Virus record (IMG/VR): IMGVR_UViG_3300022934_000099
Location: 1 to 31,240 of that record
Direction: 5' to 3' (one strand)
Length of the DNA: 31,240 nucleotides
Origin: a virus
The notes below the pieces were generated by a model. The model worked only from the letters and a program-made list of their open reading frames with translations, was not told the DNA's origin and made no database searches. Within the stretch, counting starts at the first letter, position 1; every line of letters begins with the position of its first letter. The translations under genes and the position numbers were made by a program. This document shows, in pieces, positions 5,485-12,249 of the stretch.

Positions 5485-6650
5485 TGAAAAAACTTGCAAT
5501 TGTCGGTAAAGGCACCATTGGCTGCCTTGCCATTAATTATTTTTTACAACGTACTGATTGGCATATTGATTGGATATTTGATAGTAGTATTCCTACTACA
5601 TCAGTTGGCGAAGGAACTACATTAGCAGTTGCAAAACTTTTACAAACATTTGATTGGACCAATAATGCTATGTCGGAATTTAATGCGGTTCCTAAATTAG
5701 GCATTTATAAAAAAAATTGGACTGAGGAAACGTTTTCACACTCTTTTCCTTTTGGTGAATTTGGTATCCACATGTCCGCAGTTGATCTCCAAAATAAGAT
5801 ATATGATTTTGTAAAAACCTCACCACGCATTAATATTATTAACATGTATGTAGAGAATCCAAATGATCTTGACGCTGATCATGTAATGATTTGTTCTGGC
5901 TCTCCTAAAGATTATAGTGATTATACACCACTTGATCATGTATCGGTTGACAGTTGTTTTGTGACACAGTGTTATTGGGATCGCCCAGAATTTATGGAAA
6001 CATTAACTATAGCCCGGCCCTATGGTTGGGTGTTTGGCATCCCCATACAGAATAGATGTTCTATTGGTTATCTTTATAATTCTAATTATACTTCTCTGTC
6101 AAATATAAAGAAGGATGTACAAAGTGTATTTGAAGATTTTGGTTTGACACCAAGTGATACTACAAATCATATACAATTTAAAAGTTATTATAAAAATAAT
6201 AATTTTTCAAATAAAGTTGTATATAACGGCAATGCATCATTTTTTGTAGAACCATTAGAAGCAACAACGTCAGCTTCAGCCATTAAGATAATGAATACAG
6301 CATTAAATTTATGGCACGGTGTGTTTCCATCCGAGTTTGCACAGAACCTATATGAAAATGAAATTAATGCCGTTGAGTCAATCATATGCATGCATTATAT
6401 GTCAGGCTCTACATTTAAAAACGATTTCTGGAATGACGCAAAAAAACGTTCCACACAAAAATTACAAAAAGATTTTAAAGAAGGATCTGAGTTTAGTAAC
6501 ATAGTCAAATTGGTTACCAAAGAAAATATAGATCATATGGAGATGATGAACATTGAACTTGGTACATGGGAAGCCCAAAGTTATAAATTTAACATTGAAA
6601 GACTTGGTATCAAAGACACTTTAATTGAAATGGCTAAAAATAATTCGTGA
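5484..6650 (+). CDS. Flavin-dependent tryptophan halogenase-like protein, 388 aa
   Basis: The N-terminal FAD-binding GxGxxG appears as VGKGTIGCLA (7-16), followed by SVGEGTT (40-46). K71 in PKLGIYKKNW aligns with the catalytic lysine of RebH/PrnA (K79). The family signature WxWxIP is present as W182-V-F184-G-I-P187, so its second Trp is Phe. E259 in FVEPLEATT aligns with the conserved Glu near the active site (RebH E357). The protein is shorter than bacterial enzymes (about 510-540 aa), mostly at the C-terminal substrate-binding part, so the substrate is probably not free tryptophan. Known family chemistry is FADH2- and O2-dependent halide oxidation. Similar genes are annotated in marine cyanophages. 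It overlaps the upstream stop. Confidence 0.88.
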   Translation: MKKLAIVGKGTIGCLAINYFLQRTDWHIDWIFDSSIPTTSVGEGTTLAVAKLLQTFDWTNNAMSEFNAVPKLGIYKKNWTEETFSHSFPFGEFGIHMSAVDLQNKIYDFVKTSPRINIINMYVENPNDLDADHVMICSGSPKDYSDYTPLDHVSVDSCFVTQCYWDRPEFMETLTIARPYGWVFGIPIQNRCSIGYLYNSNYTSLSNIKKDVQSVFEDFGLTPSDTTNHIQFKSYYKNNNFSNKVVYNGNASFFVEPLEATTSASAIKIMNTALNLWHGVFPSEFAQNLYENEINAVESIICMHYMSGSTFKNDFWNDAKKRSTQKLQKDFKEGSEFSNIVKLVTKENIDHMEMMNIELGTWEAQSYKFNIERLGIKDTLIEMAKNNS

Positions 6651-6675
6651 CATTTGTTTCGTTTGATGTTATAAT
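6647..6675 (+). promoter_or_regulatory. Sigma-70-like promoter with extended -10
   Basis: GTGACA (6647-6652), 17 bases, then TATAAT (6670-6675) preceded by TGT (6667-6669) as an extended -10. It begins at the halogenase stop codon. The RBS TTGGAGGA and the ATG at 6699 follow within 25 bases, giving a very short leader. Confidence 0.75.
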
Positions 6676-6698
6676 AAATTATATGTTGGAGGATACAA

Positions 6699-7235
6699 AT
6701 GGTCAAACCTTTAAAGAAGAAAAGAGTTCTCACACCAAAGCAAAAAGAAGAGTTGACACTTCGTTTGGAAAAAGCACGGGCAGCTAAGGGCCCCGCTAAG
6801 AATGTCAGCGTACATGAATCCATTAGAGATCTGACTGATGATCATCCATTATCACCTAAGAAGGTTCGTAAATGGATTAAGGATCAGCAATTGAAACTTC
6901 GGGCCATGAAGGCGTTGAAGAATTCTAATGACCGTAAGGAAAAAGCTGCATATCATGTTGAAGAAGGTTATCTACATAATATGCAGGCCTATATTAGAAC
7001 TGGTATCTGGCTTGATAATAGAGCAGGCGCTGATAGAGAACAAAAAGTAAAATTACGTTGTACACATTTAGCTTATGATAAGAATGGCAATGTAAAAAGA
7101 ACATTAGGCGTCTACTATCCTGATTTAGGAGGTGAGTGGACTTTAGAAATGGAATTAGGAAATAATGCAGGAAGAAAGATTTCTAACAAAGGCAAGGTTC
7201 ACAAAGCTCGTAGAAAGAATCGTAAAAGAGCATAA
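6699..7235 (+). CDS. Conserved basic T4-like phage protein upstream of gp33, 178 aa
   Basis: The RBS GGAGG at 6687-6691 is strong. The N-terminal half is basic and helical, with a patch VRKWIKDQQLKLR near residues 56-68. The C-terminal half has GVYYPDLGGEWTLEM near residues 137-151, which I remember as a conserved block in homologues next to gp33 in marine T4-like phages. The tail is extremely basic (KVHKARRKNRKRA), consistent with nucleic-acid binding. Function is unknown. It has its own promoter and overlaps gp33 by 71 bases in another frame, so it probably belongs to an early/middle unit with gp33. Confidence 0.75.
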   Translation: MVKPLKKKRVLTPKQKEELTLRLEKARAAKGPAKNVSVHESIRDLTDDHPLSPKKVRKWIKDQQLKLRAMKALKNSNDRKEKAAYHVEEGYLHNMQAYIRTGIWLDNRAGADREQKVKLRCTHLAYDKNGNVKRTLGVYYPDLGGEWTLEMELGNNAGRKISNKGKVHKARRKNRKRA

Positions 7236-7395
7236 GTCATCTTACATGGATGCAATCATACATGTTTGTGATGATGTTGATTTAGATCTAGAGGATGTTA
7301 GAAAATACATAGCCCCAGCCATAAAAGACAAACTTGAAGCTGAGGCTATGAATTTAAATTTTTTACCAAAAGGCAACACTTTGCCGATTGACTAA
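7165..7395 (+). CDS. 33: gp33, late-transcription coactivator, 76 aa
   Basis: TKARFTKLVERIVKEH (8-23), SYMDAIIHVCDD (26-37) and the C-terminus EAEAMNLNFLPKGNTLPID match the short gp33 proteins of marine T4-like phages. In T4, gp33 binds the beta-flap of host RNA polymerase and links the late sigma factor gp55 to the sliding clamp gp45. It is shorter than T4 gp33 (112 aa), as usual in marine relatives. The start ATG lies inside the preceding gene with TTAGGA upstream. The conserved N-terminus falls in the overlap, so the overlap is real. Perfect TATAAATA late promoters in this window are its expected targets. Confidence 0.82.
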   Translation: MQEERFLTKARFTKLVERIVKEHKSSYMDAIIHVCDDVDLDLEDVRKYIAPAIKDKLEAEAMNLNFLPKGNTLPID

Positions 7396-7416
7396 TACTA
7401 TATAATTCTTTATAAT
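7388..7416 (+). promoter_or_regulatory. Strong sigma-70-like promoter of gp32
   Basis: TTGACT (7388-7393), exactly 17 bases, then TATAAT (7411-7416). A second TATAAT lies at 7401-7406. The predicted leader of about 50 bases is A-rich and nearly free of pairing. T4 gp32 represses its own mRNA by binding an unstructured A/U-rich leader, and this leader would suit that. Confidence 0.75.
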
Positions 7417-7472
7417 GATATAGTGGACAATAAAATACACAAAGATATACAATTAATATACGGAGAATACAT

Positions 7473-8402
7473 ATGAGTTTTGCAGCACTAAAACGTAACC
7501 GCACAGACCTTTCGGCTTTAGTAGAAGCAGCAGGTAATGCAGGTCCAGAAGAACAGAAGAAGCATAATGTTACTGATGATCGTTTCTGGCAACCAACTCG
7601 AGATAAGGCTGGTAATGGTTATGCTGTAATTCGTTTCCTTCCTGGAGACGCAGAAGCACCTACTCCTTGGGTGCGTTACTGGGACCATTTCTTTAAGGGC
7701 CCAACAGGTCAATGGTATGTAGAGAAATCTCTTACATCTATTGGTCAAGCCGATCCATTAGCAGAGATGAACTCTAAGCTTTGGAACCAAGATGGTTCAG
7801 AAGAAGCAAAGCGGACAGTTCGTGAACGTAAACGTAACCTACGTTATGTTGCTAATGTGTTGATTATCTCAGATCCATCTGCACCAGAGAATGAGGGTAA
7901 AGTAATGCTCTATCGCTTTGGTAAAAAGATCTTTGATAAGATTATGGATACAATGCAACCTCAGTTCCCTGACGAGAAACCTATCAATCCATTTGATATG
8001 TGGGAAGGGGCTGACTTTACATTGAAGATTCGTAAGGTAGAAGGTTATCCGAATTATGATACATCCGCCTTTAAGTCTGCATCAGCCATTCCTGGTAGTG
8101 ATGAAGAACTAGAAGCAATCTATAATCAACAACATGATCTATCAGAGTGGACAGATCCTAAGAACTATAAGACATATGATGAATTGCAATCTCGTCTGGC
8201 TGTGGTATTAGGTGAGTCTTCTACTCCAATGACAGCAAAGGTCATGGAGAGCCTAGACGATATTGATTCTATTCCGGGCTTTGATTCTCGTCCAGCTCCT
8301 ACAGCAGCTACAGCACCCGAACCAACTATTCGTACGGCTGAGTCTTCTATGGAAGAGGATGATACAATGAGTTATTTCGCTAAGCTGGCAGCGGAAGACT
8401 AA
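7473..8402 (+). CDS. 32: gp32, single-stranded DNA-binding protein, 309 aa
   Basis: The order of T4 gp32 blocks is clear: AGNGYAVIRFLP (46-57), a GQWYVEK strand (79-85), SDPSAPENEGKVMLYRFGKKIFDKI (133-157, quoted in part: APENEGKV, RFGKKI), PFDMWEGADFTLKIRKVEG and PNYDTSAF. The N-terminus SFAALKR can serve the cooperative 'LAST'-type role, and the acidic C-terminus (SMEEDDTMSYFAKLAAED) would bind partner proteins. It coats single-stranded DNA during replication, recombination and repair. The T4 zinc-site cysteines are missing and the protein has no cysteine at all. It has its own promoter and a GGAG RBS, and is followed after four bases by the gene at 8407. Confidence 0.95.
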   Translation: MSFAALKRNRTDLSALVEAAGNAGPEEQKKHNVTDDRFWQPTRDKAGNGYAVIRFLPGDAEAPTPWVRYWDHFFKGPTGQWYVEKSLTSIGQADPLAEMNSKLWNQDGSEEAKRTVRERKRNLRYVANVLIISDPSAPENEGKVMLYRFGKKIFDKIMDTMQPQFPDEKPINPFDMWEGADFTLKIRKVEGYPNYDTSAFKSASAIPGSDEELEAIYNQQHDLSEWTDPKNYKTYDELQSRLAVVLGESSTPMTAKVMESLDDIDSIPGFDSRPAPTAATAPEPTIRTAESSMEEDDTMSYFAKLAAED

Positions 8403-8406
8403 GAAA

Positions 8407-8670
8407 ATGGATATACAAGGGGCTTCAAAGAATATGCCGTTTAATACGATCTATCCAAACTCGGAGAATATTCCGCCCCCTGTATATCCTACCAAAGAAG
8501 CCAAAAGAGTTGTTGAGCCGTCTACTCGTGCTTCGATTAATATGGATGTTTTGAAAAAGTATTATGAAGCAAAAGACAGAATGACGGAAACTATTAATGA
8601 TGAAAGATTACAGAAATACCTTAATGCTGCGGAATATCGCCCAGGGGATGTTGTAGATATTGAGGTATAG
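8407..8670 (+). CDS. Small hypothetical protein after gp32, 87 aa
   Basis: It starts four bases after the gp32 stop (ACTAAGAAAATG), with only a weak RBS, so it is probably coupled to gp32. The first 40 residues are Pro/Asn-rich and likely disordered. Residues 45-75 are helical (MDVLKKYYEAKDRMTETIND). There is no recognised family. It ends in the structured RNA region before the terminator. Confidence 0.7.
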   Translation: MDIQGASKNMPFNTIYPNSENIPPPVYPTKEAKRVVEPSTRASINMDVLKKYYEAKDRMTETINDERLQKYLNAAEYRPGDVVDIEV

Positions 8671-8674
8671 AAAC

Positions 8675-8781
8675 CCATCCCTGCAGTCTGCAGCTCAGGA
8701 ATGGTCGGTGAGTCGCTGGTACCGATTGGAAAGCTAGCCGGGTGCTGTACTGCGAAACGAACAGATAGAAAGGGCGTCACC
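8675..8781 (+). ncRNA. Candidate structured RNA or 3' UTR element, family unknown
   Basis: This non-coding stretch is visibly more GC-rich than its surroundings and rich in complementary segments. CCAT-C-CCTG (8675-8683) pairs with CAGG-A-ATGG (8696-8704). TCGGT (8705-8709) pairs with ACCGA (8721-8725). CTGT (8745-8748) pairs with ACAG (8761-8764). At long range, GGTGA-GT-CGC (8707-8716) pairs with GCGTCACC (8774-8781). The last pairing competes with both the second hairpin and the terminator stem. It does not fit any riboswitch or ribozyme consensus I can recall. It could be a processed gp32-operon 3' UTR RNA, or the complement could be functional. Confidence 0.4.
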
Positions 8782-8799
8782 TAGGAAGGGCGCCCTTTT
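8769..8799 (+). terminator. Intrinsic terminator ending the gp32 operon
   Basis: AAAGGGCG (8769-8776) pairs perfectly with CGCCCTTT (8791-8798) around a 14-base loop, followed by TTTTGATTT. AAGGGCGCCCTT is also a perfect palindrome. It sits between the + strand gp32 unit and the converging - strand tape-measure gene (stop at 8803). It may also slow leftward transcription, although the U tract on that side is interrupted. Confidence 0.8.
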
Positions 8800-8802
8800 G
8801 AT

Positions 8803-10626
8803 TTAATTATTAACTGTAAGATCGTTTGTTACGGTCGTAACGTTTTGAGGTGGAAGTGGGGGTATATCACTGCCTCCACCTGATGCAGAACCATTTACAG
8901 TATTGGTATCTCCACCATTAAAGATATAGGTATCACCGGATTGAGTAATTGTTCCACCTTCTATGAGTCTTGAAACAATATCATTTACGGCTCCGCGTTC
9001 TGCATAGGCTTGAGTACCTATTCTGGTTTTTCCACTACCACTACCTCTAAAGAATCTACTGCGAATACCGAAGAGGCCGCGGCCTGCCATTTTTTCTAGT
9101 CTTCTGGCACTTAGATTTTCAATAGGTAAGAATCCATCATTTGGATCTTCATTTGCCACAACATTATAATCCATTATTTGTTTATAGCTATCCCATGTAG
9201 TATAATCATCAGGATCAAATCCAGGAGCCTTTTCTGGGAATCTAAAGAAATGTTTTTCTTGAGCCCATGTCTTTAATTCTTCTGTGGACATTTTCATTAG
9301 TAATTCACAATAGACACCCCATTCGCCTTGAGGCATACCTTGGCCACCAGTGGTTTTTATCCAATCCTTCATACCTTTTTGAATTGCTAATAATACTGCT
9401 ATAGCACCTTTACCTCTATCAGCAGCAACTTTTTCCATATCAAAAGCAGCTTGAATCATAGGTGCATCAATAGAACCATCAGCTAAAGAGCTTGGAGCTA
9501 TCATCATTTGTAGTGCGGCACCAGGCACTGACCCTGCAATTTTAAATGCAGCTGATATTGTCTTGCCAGGTATTGATACCCCACTCACAAGAGTTCTACC
9601 AATCATATTGTTGAGAGGGTTGTATTTTCCCTTTGTGATCGTTTGGGCTTTAGCTAATACATTTGCGGCTGTTTCTGCTGCAGCTTCAACTGGATTAAGA
9701 GCAGCCACAAAAGCTGTTGCCCCTACTCTGTTCCTTATCATCATACCATAATTTTTATATCTATTTCCTCTACCTCTTTCATCATTCATAGCGGTGAATC
9801 TACGGTTTGGATCAATAGACTTGGTAGGATCTGCTACTAGTGGCTTAGCGGTAGTTGTATCTATTTTAACCGCGGATTTAGATGTGTCGGGAGAGGCTAA
9901 CGCCTGTGCTTCTTTTCTAACAACCATTGCATCGGCACCACCTGTAAGTCTAGTAACTTTACCATTCTTTACACTGTAATTTTTTCCAGTAGCATCCCTA
10001 AAGGTATTTGTACCAACATTTTTTTGGAGATCTAATTTTTTCCCCTGATAATCAACTGTTACTTTTGGAATTGGTTTTGGTAAAGTTGGTGTTACTTTTG
10101 TAACCGGCGATGGTGGTTTAAGTGTAGGTGTAACCTTTGATACCTTAGGTGTTGTGTAAGGAACCTTGGTATTTTTTTTAATCTCTGAATTCTGAGATTG
10201 AATATCATTTAATCTTTGATTAATTTTGGCAATACTTAAGGTAATGTTTTGATCTAATGGATTCAATACAGTTTCTACAGCTTCTTTGACCTCTGTCTTT
10301 TGTCTTGAATCCAATTTATCTACAAAAGCTTTTATTGCTGCAGCACCTGCTGCTAGGCCCAAAGCACCTTGAGCCAAAGCACCCATTGAGGGTCTGCTGG
10401 TTTCACCCGAAGATTTGTCTACTCTAGAACTTGCCTTCTGCGCCTGAAGTTTTTTATTCTGAGCCTCTAGTTGATCAAACTTATTTCTGTCTTGACTTTT
10501 TAAAAAGGCCGTAAAGTTTTTATTGAGTCCCTCAACACCATCACCGACACGATTAATGCCCTCAAGAGTATCGGCATTAAGTTTCTTTTGCTCTTCGAGC
10601 TTCTGGGCTAGGTTTGTTAAACTCAT
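8803..10626 (-). CDS. 29: Tape measure / gp29-type tail length protein, 607 aa
   Basis: The length is close to T4 gp29 (590 aa). The N-terminus (about 1-70) is a charged coiled coil, followed by a Gly/Ala hydrophobic helix (GALAQGALGLAAGAAAIKAF, about 82-101). A Pro/Thr/Lys linker repeats KVTPTL, then come more Ala-rich hydrophobic helices. The C-terminus is Gly/Ser-rich and ends NVTTVTNDLTVNN. Such proteins run inside the tail tube from the hub and set its length. Its ATG follows the gp51-like stop with no gap, and the gp26-gp51-tape measure order supports the call. Sequence identity to gp29 is not obvious by eye. Confidence 0.75.
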   Translation of the reverse strand: MSLTNLAQKLEEQKKLNADTLEGINRVGDGVEGLNKNFTAFLKSQDRNKFDQLEAQNKKLQAQKASSRVDKSSGETSRPSMGALAQGALGLAAGAAAIKAFVDKLDSRQKTEVKEAVETVLNPLDQNITLSIAKINQRLNDIQSQNSEIKKNTKVPYTTPKVSKVTPTLKPPSPVTKVTPTLPKPIPKVTVDYQGKKLDLQKNVGTNTFRDATGKNYSVKNGKVTRLTGGADAMVVRKEAQALASPDTSKSAVKIDTTTAKPLVADPTKSIDPNRRFTAMNDERGRGNRYKNYGMMIRNRVGATAFVAALNPVEAAAETAANVLAKAQTITKGKYNPLNNMIGRTLVSGVSIPGKTISAAFKIAGSVPGAALQMMIAPSSLADGSIDAPMIQAAFDMEKVAADRGKGAIAVLLAIQKGMKDWIKTTGGQGMPQGEWGVYCELLMKMSTEELKTWAQEKHFFRFPEKAPGFDPDDYTTWDSYKQIMDYNVVANEDPNDGFLPIENLSARRLEKMAGRGLFGIRSRFFRGSGSGKTRIGTQAYAERGAVNDIVSRLIEGGTITQSGDTYIFNGGDTNTVNGSASGGGSDIPPLPPQNVTTVTNDLTVNN

Positions 10627-10815
10627 TTAAATACCCTGCGCAACCTTTCTTTCTTCGGCTATTCTTTTCATTTGCTCGATCAATAGATTTACATAAATTT
10701 CTCTCTCCCATGGCATCATCGATTCTATGTCGCTGAGTGAATAGTTATGGTTCTCCATTAATTGAAAATTCACTTGATAAAAATTCACTAGTGTGTCATG
10801 TGAGAGAGCTATTAA
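10627..10815 (-). CDS. 51: gp51-like tail assembly chaperone extension, reached by -1 frameshift from gp26
   Basis: This frame has no stop from the T run at the end of gp26 to the TAA at 10629-10627. It encodes about 62 residues: LIALSHDTLVNFYQVNF, then NYSLSDIESMMPWEREIYVN and LLIEQMKRIAEERK. The 'YSL.DIE.MMPWERE.YV.LL' block is typical of short gp51 proteins of marine T4-like phages. No ATG precedes the conserved part; the first ATG would remove 24 residues, and two GTGs (10773-10771 and 10758-10756) have no clear RBS. A T_TTT_TTT slippery site at the gp26 stop would join it to gp26 as a protein of about 298 aa. T4 gp51 is needed for hub assembly. Confidence 0.7.
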   Translation of the reverse strand, partial: LIALSHDTLVNFYQVNFQLMENHNYSLSDIESMMPWEREIYVNLLIEQMKRIAEERKVAQGI

Positions 10816-11522
10816 AAAAAATCCTGTAATCCCTGTAATGTATATTTATTCTCTTTTTTACATTTTTCACAAGTAAATTCTGCATCATGTTTCAATGATG
10901 GTAGATTGTTTACATATTCCAAAATCTTTTGATAGTGATCAGTAGAAAGACTATCCATAAATTGTTTAATTTCTTCTTCCGGTTCATCTTTAAATAAGAA
11001 TGTATCATCTTCTGTATGAAGTGTTTGTAGGCACATCAAAGATAAGTTATAAAGAATCTCAGTATAGCTTTCACCTTCTAGGATCTTTTCTTTTTGAATT
11101 GCATCCTTATATTTTGGAAATCCCATTACCAATTCAATATCATCATTTAATTTGATTTTTGGATTTGGAAATTCTTTTGATTCAATCTTAATAGTAGATA
11201 CATCAATATCAACTGAGTTGGGATGCTCACATTCACATCTCAGCAAGATAGTACTTGTCTCACCAACTGACTTTGATCTAATCTGTAAGAACATATATTC
11301 AACGTCAAATGTCGATAGATTATTAATGTCTATATCTTCTTCGATACATTGTTTTACTATATCAAGAATAGCCTGAGCTGCCATTAGACTATCATCAGAT
11401 TCAAATGCCATAAGCAATACTTTTTCTTCACCTACATTGTAGGGTCTAAAATGAATCTTTTGTTGGAGAGAAGGTAATACTGTATTAAATTTAGGATAAT
11501 TGTTTAGTTTGGGTAGAGCCAT
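10812..11522 (-). CDS. 26: gp26-like baseplate hub / tail assembly protein, 236 aa
   Basis: KIHFRPYNVGEEKVLLMAFES (22-42, quoted in part: RPYNVGEEK) and FDVEYMFLQIRSKSVGE (72-88) match the T4_baseplate (gp26) family, as does the C-terminus LQGLQDFF. C96/C98/H100 and C218/C221 could form a small zinc site. T4 gp26 takes part in assembly of the baseplate hub. By position (two genes before the tape measure, with a -1 frame extension) it corresponds to the gpG-type tail assembly chaperone. The RBS is GAGG, 9 bases before the ATG. It ends on a run of eight T. Confidence 0.85.
   Translation of the reverse strand: MALPKLNNYPKFNTVLPSLQQKIHFRPYNVGEEKVLLMAFESDDSLMAAQAILDIVKQCIEEDIDINNLSTFDVEYMFLQIRSKSVGETSTILLRCECEHPNSVDIDVSTIKIESKEFPNPKIKLNDDIELVMGFPKYKDAIQKEKILEGESYTEILYNLSLMCLQTLHTEDDTFLFKDEPEEEIKQFMDSLSTDHYQKILEYVNNLPSLKHDAEFTCEKCKKENKYTLQGLQDFF
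10814..10821 (-). other. Candidate -1 programmed frameshift site at the gp26 stop
   Basis: On the - strand, eight T follow GGA: the gp26 frame reads GAT TTT TTT TAA. The heptamer T_TTT_TTT allows both tRNA-Phe to slip one base back, after which reading goes on as TTA ATA GCT into the gp51-like frame. The zero-frame stop directly after the heptamer is a known stimulator of slippage. No strong downstream hairpin is obvious by eye. Confidence 0.6.
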
Positions 11523-11538
11523 TTCAAAGCCTCATTAA

Positions 11539-12249
11539 TTAAAAAATATTATTTACAAACCCTATAATGTTAGATCTAATTGTACTAGTCAAAGCATCTT
11601 TAAGATTTGATGGAGATACGATAAATGGAGCTTTCCAGTCAGTAAAACTTAATTGAATATTTAATTCAACTATACCATCCATCTCATTGTTTAATTGTAT
11701 TGCATTCATAGTTGTTGGGAATGCATCAATAAGTTTACATTTATAGATCACAAGATCGTTTAGTTGATCATTAAGACCCAAAATAGTTTCGCCAAGTTCA
11801 AAGTCAGAAATTTTAGGAAGAACATTTCCTATACCACTTGAGAATTCCTGTCTATATCTTTGAGGTAGGCTCTTGACTTTTTTAAACTGTTCTATTTCAA
11901 CATCTCTAGAATAGTCTTTTTTGTAACCTACTTCATATGTATTTGTGTTTGTTGCAAGGTTTTGCCATGTTTCAAAATATTCCCTTACACCATAATCATT
12001 AAGAACATGGAATGTCATAGACACATCTTGAATTAAAAATCCATTGGCAACACGCTCTTGTATTAAACCATAATTAAAAGTATTGGTAGTAATCTGCCTA
12101 CCAGGTAATTGAACATCCCTACAAAGTATATTCATTTCCTCAGATCTAGCCCCAGGAAGGCTTGGAAGCTTTACGCGCCATAGGTTATTACGGGCAAGGC
12201 CACCTTTAGCACTTACTAAACTTTTAAACTGATCAACTGTACCAGCCAT
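11539..12249 (-). CDS. 54: gp54-like tail tube initiator, 236 aa
   Basis: The protein has the pattern of the tail-tube-like fold: NNLWRVKLPSLPG (21-33), LCRDVQLPGRQI (42-53), a central 'MTFHVLNDYGVREYFETW', and 'LIDAFPTTMNAIQL...IVELNIQLSFTDW' near the C-terminus. T4 gp54 sits on gp48 on top of the hub and starts tail tube polymerisation. It is shorter than T4 gp54 (320 aa) but similar to marine homologues. A paralogous gp19 tail tube protein has the same fold, but the context (between gp4 and gp26, with gp48 divergent) favours gp54. The start overlaps the upstream stop (TAATG). Confidence 0.75.
   Translation of the reverse strand: MAGTVDQFKSLVSAKGGLARNNLWRVKLPSLPGARSEEMNILCRDVQLPGRQITTNTFNYGLIQERVANGFLIQDVSMTFHVLNDYGVREYFETWQNLATNTNTYEVGYKKDYSRDVEIEQFKKVKSLPQRYRQEFSSGIGNVLPKISDFELGETILGLNDQLNDLVIYKCKLIDAFPTTMNAIQLNNEMDGIVELNIQLSFTDWKAPFIVSPSNLKDALTSTIRSNIIGFVNNIF

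Noticed and set aside
10040-10180. Proline/threonine-lysine repeat in the tape measure as a DNA repeat or CRISPR-like array
   Set aside because: The repeat (KVTPTL) is short, imperfect and in frame, and fits a flexible linker. No spaced identical repeats exist in the window.
10812-10821. The gp26/gp51 break as a plain disrupted gene
   Set aside because: Both parts keep conserved blocks, the stop sits exactly on a T_TTT_TTT site and the gp51 frame ends exactly at the next gene. A single miscounted T cannot be ruled out, but the layout fits programmed slippage better.
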